A stretch of 64,000 nt of DNA. Origin: an uncultured bacterium (GTDB lineage: Bacteria; Bacteroidota; Bacteroidia; Bacteroidales; Bacteroidaceae). The stretch spans positions 62,001 to 126,000 of the forward strand of contig CAJMPR010000007.1 of assembly GCA_905215345.1 (NCBI GenBank), given 5' to 3'. Below, one piece after another: positions 16,918 to 24,851 of the stretch; position 1 is the stretch's first letter; each line of letters begins with the position of its first letter. A program made the translations under genes and the position numbers. Below the pieces are notes generated by a model. The model saw only the letters and a list, made by a program, of their open reading frames with translations, did not search any database and was not told the origin of the DNA.

Positions 16918-17330
16918 AGCAGTCAGTCTGTAAGCCGGGTTCTGTACTTCTGTTCATAAAGATATCTTTCTTTGGAATTATTCATTCTTCATTATACATT
17001 CTTCATTAAAGAAGTGTCTGTCATTTATCTGAGCCGTATGTTACCATACTAGCTTTAGCGGTCTACCCTCCGACATGGAACGAGCAACTCTCATAACGTC
17101 GGTATACATGACCTTACAACTCCCAAGACGCACAGCCCTTATGTCACCATAAGACTGGTAGGCTCTTACCCCACCTTCTCACCCTTACCGCGGCCCGAAG
17201 ACCGGGGCGGTTGTTTTCTTCTACGTTACTCTACCCTCACGGACAGCTTTCTGTTAGGAAGTGGGATGCTCTGTGTTGCCCGGACTTTCCTCATGCGCAC
17301 AAGGCGCAAGCGACAGGCCGACCAACTGCT
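16918..17330 (-). ncRNA. rnpB: RNase P RNA (bacterial type A)
   Basis: This is the catalytic RNA that cuts the 5' leader from tRNA precursors. On the minus strand the conserved blocks appear in order: GAGGAAAGTCCGGGC after the 5' arm, GAGGGTAGAGTAACGT, GGTAAGAGCCTACC, AGATAAATGAC and ACAGAACCCGGCTTA near the 3' end. The termini pair as helix P1 (17320-17330 with 16918-16928). A TATCTTTG -7 box sits just upstream and a T-run follows the 3' end. The P18 hairpin loop is enlarged by about 60 nt of AT-rich AATGAAGAATG-type sequence (about 16965-17015) that matches spacer repeats elsewhere in the window. Confidence 0.95.
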
Positions 17331-17340
17331 TTATGGGGTA

Positions 17341-17348
17341 CAAAGATA
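17341..17348 (-). promoter_or_regulatory. -7 element of the rnpB promoter
   Basis: On the minus strand this reads TATCTTTG and lies 10 nt upstream of the predicted mature 5' end of the RNase P RNA, exactly where a -7 box should be. Confidence 0.75.
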
Positions 17349-17463
17349 CACATTTTTTGAGTTATGAATTATAAGTTATGAGTTATTTGTTTGTAACAGG
17401 CTGTGCTATCGCGTTTCCCAAGCTAAATTCCTATTTAGTGATATATGTGCATATGTATCTTTC

Positions 17464-17545
17464 GTAAAGGGCAGTTTGGCAAGTGTAAACGTCAACTTGG
17501 CGAGCGTAAAGTTGACGTTTATAGCGTTAAAGTTTAACTGCTTTC
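17464..17545. repeat. Array of about 21-bp degenerate repeats in the rnpB-C40 peptidase spacer
   Basis: GTAAA (GTTAA in the last unit) recurs at 17464, 17485, 17506 and 17526, steps of 21, 21 and 20 bp. Within it AAACGTCAACTT and AAGTTGACGTTT form a perfect 12-bp inverted repeat with a 10-nt loop (17487-17498/17509-17520). The rest of the 320-bp spacer holds only AT-rich repeat words near 17360-17385 and the C40-gene -7 box. Confidence 0.65.
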
Positions 17546-17611
17546 ATTGGGGCTCTTTTGAGTTATTGCTTAAATATCCTGAAAATATGTATCTCTTTCG
17601 GAATAAATTCT

Positions 17612-17619
17612 TAGCTTTG
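17612..17619 (+). promoter_or_regulatory. -7 element upstream of the C40 peptidase gene
   Basis: TAGCTTTG matches the TAnnTTTG box and would start transcription about 27 nt before the ATG. No clear -33 TTTG is seen. Confidence 0.5.
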
Positions 17620-17652
17620 CTATCACTAATAACTCCCAAATTGATATAACCC

Positions 17653-18855
17653 ATGAAGAAACTATCCTCGTTTTTTGCTCTATTTCTTTTTATTACTTTT
17701 TCCGTTGTTGCTGCGGAAGCAGGAGATCGTACTATTCCGGTCGAAGTGGCACAACTTTCTGACAGCTTGAAACAACGGTATGCACCGGATAAGCGTGTGG
17801 CGTTATTCGATGTCGATTATTCTTTCTCCGGTAACAACGTGATGCTGCGTGGGGTTACCACTTCGGCAGAAGCCAAATCTATTTTGCTGAAAGAATTGTC
17901 AAAGAAGGGATACGTACTGATGGATTGTCTGCAAGTGCTTCCGGATGAAAAAGGATTGGAGGGCAAGGTATATGGTATTATCAATGTGTCTGTGGCGAAT
18001 CTTCGTGCAGACCCTGACTTTTCGTCGGAAATGATGACCCAGGGATTGATGGGAATGCCGGTAAACGTTTTGCAAAATGCCGGTTGGTATCGTATTCAGA
18101 CTCCTGATAATTATATTGCATGGGTACATCGGGTAGGTGTTCATCCGGTAACTAAAGAAGAGTTAGCTGCCTGGAACCATGCGGAAAAGATTGTGGTGAC
18201 TTCCCATTATGGTTTTGTTTATTCCGAACCGAATGAAGCTTCACAAACCGTTTCCGATGTTGTAGCCGGTAACCGCCTGAAATGGGAAGACAGCAAAGGG
18301 GCGTTTTATAAGGTGACTTACCCCGACGGCCGTAAGGGTTATATCTCCAAATCTATCTCTATGCCCGAAAAGAAATGGCGTGCAAACTTGAAACAGGACG
18401 CAGGCAGCATTATTCGTACAGCCCATACTTTGATGGGGGTTCCTTATCTTTGGGCAGGTACTTCTTCCAAGGGGATAGATTGCAGTGGTTTTATGCGTAC
18501 TATTCTCTTTATGCACGATATTATTATTCCGCGTGATGCTTCCCAGCAAGCTTATGTAGGTGAACATATTGATATAAATTCTGATTTCAGCAACCTGCAA
18601 CCCGGCGATTTGATATTTTTTGGTCGCAAGGCAACGCCTGAGCGTAAGGAACGTGTAGTACATGTCGGCATGTATATAGGAGATAAACGTTTTATTCATT
18701 CACAAGGTGATGTGCATATCAGTAGTTTTGATCCCGCTGACGAGTTGTTTGATGAATACAATCTCGGACGGCTGCTGTTTGCTACGCGCATAGTGCCTTT
18801 TATAAATAAGGAAGCGGCTATTAATACAACAGATAAAAATGGCTATTATAAATAA
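17653..18855 (+). CDS. Exported NlpC/P60 (C40) muropeptide endopeptidase with SH3 domains
   Basis: The 400-residue protein has a signal peptide (about 1-23), a bacterial SH3-like region (NVSVANLRADPDF... near 115-160 and a second one near 180-240) and a C-terminal NlpC/P60 domain with Cys277 in GIDCSGF and His337 in VHVGMYIG. This is the architecture of YkfC-type gamma-D-glutamyl-diamino acid endopeptidases, which release L-Ala-D-Glu from the stem tripeptide. The signal peptide places it in the periplasm. It is followed within 8 nt by a dipeptide epimerase that would use its product, which strongly supports the assignment. Confidence 0.93.
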   Translation: MKKLSSFFALFLFITFSVVAAEAGDRTIPVEVAQLSDSLKQRYAPDKRVALFDVDYSFSGNNVMLRGVTTSAEAKSILLKELSKKGYVLMDCLQVLPDEKGLEGKVYGIINVSVANLRADPDFSSEMMTQGLMGMPVNVLQNAGWYRIQTPDNYIAWVHRVGVHPVTKEELAAWNHAEKIVVTSHYGFVYSEPNEASQTVSDVVAGNRLKWEDSKGAFYKVTYPDGRKGYISKSISMPEKKWRANLKQDAGSIIRTAHTLMGVPYLWAGTSSKGIDCSGFMRTILFMHDIIIPRDASQQAYVGEHIDINSDFSNLQPGDLIFFGRKATPERKERVVHVGMYIGDKRFIHSQGDVHISSFDPADELFDEYNLGRLLFATRIVPFINKEAAINTTDKNGYYK

Positions 18856-18862
18856 TAATATT

Positions 18863-20035
18863 ATGCAAAACAGAAGAGACTTTTTGAAGACTGCGGCATT
18901 TGCCGCATTGGGCTCAGGTATGGCTATTAATAGCGTATTTGCAGGAGAAGGTAAAGTTCATTCCTTGTTTAATATCAACAAAAGCGGAGTTGTTCCTAAA
19001 ATGAAGTTACGTTTCTTTCCCTATGAATTGAAACTCCGTCATGTATTTACAGTTGCCACCTATTCGCGTACTACCACTCCTGACGTGCAGGTAGAATTGG
19101 AATATGACGGCATTACCGGATATGGTGAGGCGTCTATGCCCCCGTATCTGCAGCATGAGTTGGGAACAATGGACAGCGTATTGGCTTTTCTGAAAAAAGT
19201 GCAGGATACTATCGGTCAGTTTTCCGATCCTTTCCAGTTAGAAGATATATTGGCTTATGTAGATAGTCTTTCACCCGGAGATTCGGCTGCTAAAACGGCG
19301 GTGGACATTGCTTTGCATGACCTCATAGGAAAGCTTTTACAAGCTCCGTGGTATAAGATATGGGGATTGGATAAGGAGAAGACCCCTTCCACTACGTTTA
19401 CTATCGGCATTGATACTGCCGATGTGGTTCGTGAGAAAACGAAGGAATGTGCCGAGCAGTTTAATATACTGAAGGTGAAATTGGGACGTGATAACGACAA
19501 GGAGATGATTGAGACAATCCGTTCCGTTACTAACCTTCCTATTGCTATCGATGCCAATCAAGGTTGGAAAGATAAGCATTATGCGCTCGACATGATTCAT
19601 TGGTTGAAAGAAAAAGGGATTGTAATGATAGAACAACCCATGCCTAAAGAACAATTGGACGACATTGCTTGGGTAACCGGGCAAAGTCCGCTACCTATCT
19701 TTGCCGACGAGTCCATACAGCGTTTGAAGGATATAGTGGGGCTAAAAGATGCTTTTACCGGTATCAATATCAAACTGATGAAGTGTACCGGTATGCGTGA
19801 AGCCTGGAAAATGGTGACTTTAGCACGTGCTTTAGGTATGAAGGTAATGGTGGGTTGCATGACTGAGACTTCATGCGCTATTTCTGCGGCTTCCCAATTC
19901 TCGCCTGCCGTTGACTTTGCCGACCTGGATGGTAGTCTGTTGATTGCAAATGACCGTTTCAAGGGAATGGAAGTGGTGAAAGGCAAGATTACGTTGCCTG
20001 ACTTAGCGGGTATCGGGGTGGTGATTAATGGCTAG
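18863..20035 (+). CDS. L-Ala-D/L-Glu-type dipeptide epimerase, Tat-exported
   Basis: This member of the mandelate racemase/enolase superfamily has an N-terminal capping domain and a barrel with the catalytic set: KVKLG (lysine), IAIDANQGW, IMIEQPM, IFADES (metal ligands), NIKLMKCTG (second lysine) and the DLD motif in FADLDGSLL that marks dipeptide epimerases. It interconverts L-Ala-D-Glu and L-Ala-L-Glu so the peptide can be cleaved and reused. I chose the ATG that begins MQNRRDFLKTAAF, a twin-arginine signal peptide, 8 nt after the previous stop; a start 24 nt further upstream would overlap that gene. Export is unusual since E. coli and Bacillus epimerases are cytoplasmic. Confidence 0.92.
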   Translation: MQNRRDFLKTAAFAALGSGMAINSVFAGEGKVHSLFNINKSGVVPKMKLRFFPYELKLRHVFTVATYSRTTTPDVQVELEYDGITGYGEASMPPYLQHELGTMDSVLAFLKKVQDTIGQFSDPFQLEDILAYVDSLSPGDSAAKTAVDIALHDLIGKLLQAPWYKIWGLDKEKTPSTTFTIGIDTADVVREKTKECAEQFNILKVKLGRDNDKEMIETIRSVTNLPIAIDANQGWKDKHYALDMIHWLKEKGIVMIEQPMPKEQLDDIAWVTGQSPLPIFADESIQRLKDIVGLKDAFTGINIKLMKCTGMREAWKMVTLARALGMKVMVGCMTETSCAISAASQFSPAVDFADLDGSLLIANDRFKGMEVVKGKITLPDLAGIGVVING

Positions 20036-20042
20036 TTTACTT

Positions 20043-21377
20043 ATGAAAAAGCTATTATATACTATTGCCATTTTTATATTGGCATCTGCCTGCAACACGA
20101 AGCAGGAGAGTAAAACGTATAGCTGGCATGAAGACTTGCATCAGCGTCTTCTTACGGACTTTTGCCTGACAGAATCCCAAGTAAAAGACTATATCCGTAA
20201 GTATATTCCTGATGTAACTGATGAGCAGATGCGTCAGTGGGAAACTTCCGGAGCTTTGGAAAGTATGACTTTTGATGGTGAGAAGCGTTACTTCCGCAAT
20301 GCGGGGCCTAATCTGTTCCGTGTAGACTCTGCTTGCTATGATATTAAAATAGCCAAGGAAGGTACGGTTGTGGCGGGTAATGACAAAGTGAATATGGAAA
20401 ACCTGCCTGAGATTATTGCTGCAGTCAAGAAAGAGGGAAAGGCAGTTGTTGTCCCTAAACGTATGCGCGTTACATATACTTTGACGGTAGATACTAACGC
20501 TGTGCCTGCCGGTAAAATAGTCCGTTGCTGGTTGCCTTATCCGCGTAAAGACCAGGCGCGCCAACAAGATGTGAGATTTATTTCGGCCAGTGAACCGGAA
20601 TATACCTTATCACCACCGGACTGCCGTCACAGTACGCTTTACATGGAGAAACGTGCTGTTGAGGGTGAGGCGACTGTTTTCTCCGAGACTTTTGAATATA
20701 CATCCAATGGCGAGTGGCACAATCTCAAGCCGGAAGATGTACAGCCCTATGATACAACAACTGCTATTTATAAGGAATATACAGCGGAACGTGAAAAACA
20801 TATCCGGTTCTCACCGCGTCTGCAAGAGCTTGCAGTCAAATTGACAGACGGTGAAACAAATCCTTATCTGAAAGCCAAACGCATCTTTCGTTGGGTGAAC
20901 GATAACTTCCCGTGGGCGTCAGCGCGTGAATATTCCACGATTGAGAATATCCCCGAATATGTATTGGATAGCCGTCATGGTGATTGCGGACAAGTCAGCC
21001 TGTTGTTTATCACCTTGTGCCGTATCAGTGGTATCCCCGCACATTTCCAAAGCGGATTCATGATGCATCCACGTGCATGGAACCTGCACGATTGGGCGGA
21101 AGTTTATTTTGAAGGTGTCGGCTGGGTACCTGTTGACCAATCATTCGGAATCCCTACTTTTGCCCGTAATGCCGATGAAGAGTACTTCTTCCTGGGTGGC
21201 ATAGACTCTTGGCGTATGATTGTGAATTCTGACTACGGTATGCCGTTAGTGCCCGAAAAGAAATATCCACGTAGTGAAACGGTGGACTTTCAGCGTGGCG
21301 AGGTGGAATGGGAGGGTGGTAACCTTTACTTCCCGCAATGGAGTTACCATATGGATATTGATTACTTAAATTATTAG
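20043..21377 (+). CDS. Transglutaminase-like lipoprotein
   Basis: The 444-residue protein starts as a lipoprotein (lipobox LASAC, Cys about 18) and carries a C-terminal transglutaminase-like cysteine protease fold with a clear triad: Cys315 in HGDCGQV, His349 in LHDWAEV and Asp365 in VPVDQSF. The N-terminal half is of unknown fold. I prefer the start MKKLLYTIAI 7 nt after the epimerase stop over one that overlaps it by 8 nt, because it gives a clean lipoprotein signal. Its position behind a C40 endopeptidase and a dipeptide epimerase suggests it acts on peptidoglycan peptides at the membrane surface. The substrate is not known. Confidence 0.88.
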   Translation: MKKLLYTIAIFILASACNTKQESKTYSWHEDLHQRLLTDFCLTESQVKDYIRKYIPDVTDEQMRQWETSGALESMTFDGEKRYFRNAGPNLFRVDSACYDIKIAKEGTVVAGNDKVNMENLPEIIAAVKKEGKAVVVPKRMRVTYTLTVDTNAVPAGKIVRCWLPYPRKDQARQQDVRFISASEPEYTLSPPDCRHSTLYMEKRAVEGEATVFSETFEYTSNGEWHNLKPEDVQPYDTTTAIYKEYTAEREKHIRFSPRLQELAVKLTDGETNPYLKAKRIFRWVNDNFPWASAREYSTIENIPEYVLDSRHGDCGQVSLLFITLCRISGIPAHFQSGFMMHPRAWNLHDWAEVYFEGVGWVPVDQSFGIPTFARNADEEYFFLGGIDSWRMIVNSDYGMPLVPEKKYPRSETVDFQRGEVEWEGGNLYFPQWSYHMDIDYLNY

Positions 21378-21571
21378 CAGTCAGTAAGTCTGCATAAATG
21401 CTAATTTGTCAGTCTCTGTCGTTAAGCGCTGTTAAGCTCTAAATATTCACTGTTAAAAGAGGACAAAAAAGAGTGACAAGCGGAATAAGTGAATGATTTT
21501 TGTCGTTATTTTAACGTCGAAATGTTAAACAGACCTCGAATATTAACAGTTAAAAGATTAATAGAATTAGT
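21378..21571. other. Spacer upstream of htrA
   Basis: This 194-nt region contains several GTTAA words and the near-repeat TCGAA...TTAA at 21517 and 21536, but no consensus -7 box that I can trust and no regular 22-bp period. It presumably holds the htrA promoter. Confidence 0.4.
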
Positions 21572-23104
21572 ATGAAACAGACAACAAAAAACATCCTTGG
21601 AGTTGCGGCAATCGTGCTCCTTAGCTCAGGAGTAGCTGGTATAACCACCTATAAGCTGCTGAAAAAGGAAAAGCCTGCTGTATTCAGCGAGTTGTTCGAA
21701 CAGAATCCTAACAATTTACAGTTGGCTGCATACAATGCAACGAATGCACAACCTGTAGATTTGACGCAAGCAGCTGAGAACTCAGTTCATGCTGTGGTGC
21801 ATATACGCGCAAAACAATTAGGTAAAACTCAAACGGTGCAGGCTATGCCGGACATCTTTGATTTCTTCTTCGGAGATGGTCGTGGTGGGCAGCAACGTCA
21901 AATTCAGTCACAACCGCGTGTAGGTTTTGGTTCCGGTGTCATCATCTCTAAAGATGGATATATCGTGACGAATAACCACGTAGTGGAAGGGGCTGACGAA
22001 ATCACCGTGAAACTGAATGATGATCGTGAGTTGCAGGGACGTATTATCGGTACAGACCCCAGCACGGACTTGGCTCTGATTAAAATAGAAGGAGATGATT
22101 TTCCTACTATTCCGGTGGGTGATTCAGAAACATTGAAGGTAGGTGAGTGGGTACTTGCAGTAGGTAATCCTTTCAACCTGAACTCTACCGTAACAGCCGG
22201 TATCGTAAGTGCAAAAGCACGTGCCATTGGTTCTGCGGCATCTAACGGACAGGGTGCTAACATCCAGTCTTTTATTCAGACTGACGCAGCCATCAATCAA
22301 GGTAACAGTGGTGGTGCATTGGTGAATGCAAAAGGTGAATTGGTAGGTATCAACGCGATGCTTTATTCTCCTACAGGTGCATATTCCGGTTACGGATTTG
22401 CCATTCCTACAAGCATGATGACTAAAGTTGTATCCGACCTGAAACAATATGGTGCTGTTCAACGTGTGCTTTTGGGTATTAAGGGCGGTTCTTTAGGTAC
22501 GGACTTGCAGATGGACGAAGAGGCTGCAAAAGAAGTGAAGAAGAAAGCCGATGAACTTGGTGTGAAGGACGGAGTATTGGTTGCCGAAGTGGTAGATGGT
22601 GGTTCTGCTGCCGGTGTATTAAAGGAAAACGATGTTATTATTGCATTGGGCGGTAAACCTATCCATAAATTCACTGATTTGCAGGAAGCTTTGACAAGAT
22701 ATCGTCCGGGTGACAAGATCAAGGTGAAAGTGGTTCGTGACAAGAAAGAAAAAGAATTTGATATTACTTTGAAGAATGAGCAAGGTACTACGAAGGTAGT
22801 GAAAGACGCAGGAATGGAAATTCTGGGTGCAGCTTTCAAACCGGTATCTTCCGAACTGAAGAAGCAGTTGAATCTGGGTAATGGCCTCGAAGTAACAGGT
22901 GTTACCAGCGGTAAAATGGCTGATGCCGGTATCCGCAAAGGTTTTATCATCTTGAAGGCTAACGGACAATTGATGAAATCTGTTGATGACCTGGAAACAG
23001 TGATGAAGTCGGCAGTGAAATCACCCGATCAGGTATTATTTATCACCGGTATGTTCCCGTCGGGTAAACGTGCAAGTTATGCCGTAGATTTAACTCAAGA
23101 GTAA
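21572..23104 (+). CDS. Periplasmic serine protease of the HtrA/DegQ family
   Basis: The 510-residue protein has an N-terminal signal or anchor helix (about 8-30), a trypsin-like domain with the triad His136 (NNHVVEG), Asp166 (TDLALIKI) and Ser246 (GNSGGAL), and two PDZ domains (about 310-400 and 415-505). It degrades or refolds damaged periplasmic proteins. A Gly/Gln-rich loop follows the first strand, as in the regulatory LA loop of DegP/DegQ. It is next to rpoD; in B. theta the same neighbourhood, as I recall, surrounds BT1311 (rpoD). A hairpin terminator follows at 23233-23273. Confidence 0.95.
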   Translation: MKQTTKNILGVAAIVLLSSGVAGITTYKLLKKEKPAVFSELFEQNPNNLQLAAYNATNAQPVDLTQAAENSVHAVVHIRAKQLGKTQTVQAMPDIFDFFFGDGRGGQQRQIQSQPRVGFGSGVIISKDGYIVTNNHVVEGADEITVKLNDDRELQGRIIGTDPSTDLALIKIEGDDFPTIPVGDSETLKVGEWVLAVGNPFNLNSTVTAGIVSAKARAIGSAASNGQGANIQSFIQTDAAINQGNSGGALVNAKGELVGINAMLYSPTGAYSGYGFAIPTSMMTKVVSDLKQYGAVQRVLLGIKGGSLGTDLQMDEEAAKEVKKKADELGVKDGVLVAEVVDGGSAAGVLKENDVIIALGGKPIHKFTDLQEALTRYRPGDKIKVKVVRDKKEKEFDITLKNEQGTTKVVKDAGMEILGAAFKPVSSELKKQLNLGNGLEVTGVTSGKMADAGIRKGFIILKANGQLMKSVDDLETVMKSAVKSPDQVLFITGMFPSGKRASYAVDLTQE

Positions 23105-23232
23105 ATTTGCGAGGAGATAAGGTAATAAGTTACAAGTGAAATACTATTCTTCTTATATCTTGTCAACTGTCAACCTTGTCAACTAAAAATAACAAATAGG
23201 TAAGAAGATTGTAATATTGGCAAACAAAAACG

Positions 23233-23273
23233 AAAAAAGGGGTGTCGGCGAAATACATGTCGACATCCTTTTT
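23233..23273 (+). terminator. Intrinsic terminator after htrA
   Basis: A stem of about 13 pairs with two G-U pairs (AAAAGGGGTGTCG against CGACATCCTTTTT) encloses a 13-nt loop and ends in a T-run. It lies about 130 nt after the htrA stop. Confidence 0.8.
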
Positions 23274-23322
23274 GTTATATAGGTGAAGATATAAATAAGG
23301 TGAAAAAGTTGAGGTAAGATTG

Positions 23323-23352
23323 TTTGTTACAAAATAAATTGTCGTAACTTTG
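23323..23352 (+). promoter_or_regulatory. rpoD promoter
   Basis: TTTG at 23323-23326 and TAACTTTG at 23345-23352 are 18 nt apart and match the Bacteroides consensus. Transcription should start near 23359, which rules out the in-frame upstream ATG at 23350 and supports the start at 23377. Confidence 0.75.
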
Positions 23353-23376
23353 CAACCCAAATCTGTTTTAAAAGGA

Positions 23377-24237
23377 ATGAGACAACTAAAAATTACAAAA
23401 AGTATCACTAACAGAGAGAGCGCTTCTCTTGACAAGTATTTGCAGGAAATCGGTCGCGAGGACCTTATTACTGTGGAAGAAGAGGTAGAACTCGCTCAAC
23501 GCATTCGTAAGGGTGACCGTGTAGCATTAGAGAAACTGACACGTGCCAATCTTCGTTTCGTCGTATCCGTAGCCAAGCAGTACCAGAACCAAGGTTTGAG
23601 TTTGCCCGACTTGATTAATGAAGGCAATTTAGGACTGATCAAAGCTGCCGAGAAGTTTGATGAAACACGTGGTTTTAAGTTTATCAGTTATGCTGTATGG
23701 TGGATTCGCCAGTCTATTTTGCAGGCATTGGCAGAGCAATCCCGTATCGTTCGTCTTCCGTTGAACCAGGTTGGTTCGCTGAACAAAATCAGCAAGGCCT
23801 TCTCTAAGTTCGAACAGGAGAACGAGCGTCGTCCGTCTCCCGAAGAGCTGGCAGGTGAACTGGACATTCCGGTTGACAAGATCTCCGATACGCTGAAAGT
23901 ATCCGGCCGTCATATTTCGGTGGATGCACCTTTTGTTGAAGGAGAAGACAACAGCCTGCTCGATGTGTTGGTGAACGATGATTCGCCCATGGCAGACCGT
24001 TCTCTGGTTAATGAGTCTCTTGCGAGGGAAATTGATAGAGCTCTTTCTACGTTAACCGATAGGGAAAAAGAAATCATACAGATGTTTTTCGGTATCGGAC
24101 AACAAGAAATGACATTGGAAGAAATCGGCGACAAATTCGGTCTCACACGTGAGCGCGTCCGCCAGATTAAGGAAAAAGCAATCAGAAGATTAAGACAAAG
24201 TAATCGTAGCAAATTGCTCAAATCTTATTTGGGATAA
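23377..24237 (+). CDS. rpoD: Primary sigma factor RpoD (sigma-70)
   Basis: The start MRQLKITKS gives 286 residues, the normal size of the Bacteroides primary sigma factor, which lacks region 1.1 and the large non-conserved region of E. coli sigma-70. Regions 1.2 ([10 protein letters not shown]), 2.1-2.4 ([16 protein letters not shown] ... [16 protein letters not shown]), 3 and 4.2 ([23 protein letters not shown]) are all present. It directs RNA polymerase to the TTTG/TAnnTTTG promoters seen throughout the window. An alternative ATG 27 nt upstream falls inside its own -7 box. It is a single-gene unit ended by a hairpin. Confidence 0.97.
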   Translation: MRQLKITKSITNRESASLDKYLQEIGREDLITVEEEVELAQRIRKGDRVALEKLTRANLRFVVSVAKQYQNQGLSLPDLINEGNLGLIKAAEKFDETRGFKFISYAVWWIRQSILQALAEQSRIVRLPLNQVGSLNKISKAFSKFEQENERRPSPEELAGELDIPVDKISDTLKVSGRHISVDAPFVEGEDNSLLDVLVNDDSPMADRSLVNESLAREIDRALSTLTDREKEIIQMFFGIGQQEMTLEEIGDKFGLTRERVRQIKEKAIRRLRQSNRSKLLKSYLG

Positions 24238-24273
24238 ATAAGAATATCAGTTTCTTATAAATAGAAGAAATTT

Positions 24274-24311
24274 AAAAACCGGTCTGTCTTTTATGGATAG
24301 CCGGTTTTTTT
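24274..24311 (+). terminator. Intrinsic terminator after rpoD
   Basis: AAAAACCGG at 24274-24282 pairs with CCGGTTTTT at 24301-24309, with weak inner pairing and a T-run. It lies about 37 nt after the rpoD stop. Confidence 0.8.
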
Positions 24312-24365
24312 GTTATCTTTAGATAAGATAAGCTGTACCTTAGCATAAAAAATAAGCGAGCTTAT

Positions 24366-24396
24366 TTTGTTCTGCTTTCGGTTTGCATTATCTTTG
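24366..24396 (+). promoter_or_regulatory. Promoter of the small exported protein gene
   Basis: TTTG at 24366-24369 and TATCTTTG at 24389-24396 are 19 nt apart, a full consensus match, ending 26 nt before the ATG at 24423. Confidence 0.75.
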
Positions 24397-24422
24397 TCGC
24401 ATTAAATAAACATTTAGAACTT

Positions 24423-24818
24423 ATGAAATACGTAAAAATAGTATTTGCAGTGATGTTCGTATTTGCTTTGTGTACGGCATTTACAATGAAAGGTGTGCAT
24501 AAACCGGTTTACGCTTTTGGCGTGGCTGCTTCTTTCAATGATTCGGTAGTATATTATACGGAAATCCAGCAACTGGATAGCGCTTCCCTGGATAAAAACG
24601 GTTTTTTGCCGAAGCGTGATTTATACAGCTATCAGTTAAAAAATTATATAGAATATGATTTGAAGAAACCAGATTATACTTGTATGGTTTATTTTAGCGA
24701 AAGCAAAAAGAAGTTGGAGAAAGAAGCTTTGAAGGTAAAAGGAAAGTATAAAAAAGGTACCATGGTGCTCCAAGCCATTGAACCGGTTAAGTTTACTTTT
24801 AAGAAACCGGAAGAATAA
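24423..24818 (+). CDS. Small exported protein, function unknown
   Basis: I do not recognise this 131-residue protein. It has a short N-terminal hydrophobic signal (about 4-21) and a mixed alpha/beta, lysine-rich mature part with the stretch VYYTEIQQLDSASL and a C-terminal KPEE. It has its own consensus promoter. The C11 protease gene follows after 33 nt on the same strand and may be co-transcribed. The pattern suggests a small periplasmic or surface protein. Confidence 0.75.
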   Translation: MKYVKIVFAVMFVFALCTAFTMKGVHKPVYAFGVAASFNDSVVYYTEIQQLDSASLDKNGFLPKRDLYSYQLKNYIEYDLKKPDYTCMVYFSESKKKLEKEALKVKGKYKKGTMVLQAIEPVKFTFKKPEE

Positions 24819-24851
24819 TCTCTGAATCCTGCCGGACTTATAAGAATTATT

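Noticed and set aside
23350..23376. Upstream start for rpoD
   Set aside because: The ATG falls within the predicted -7 box, so it would not be on the mRNA; the later start gives the known 286 residues.
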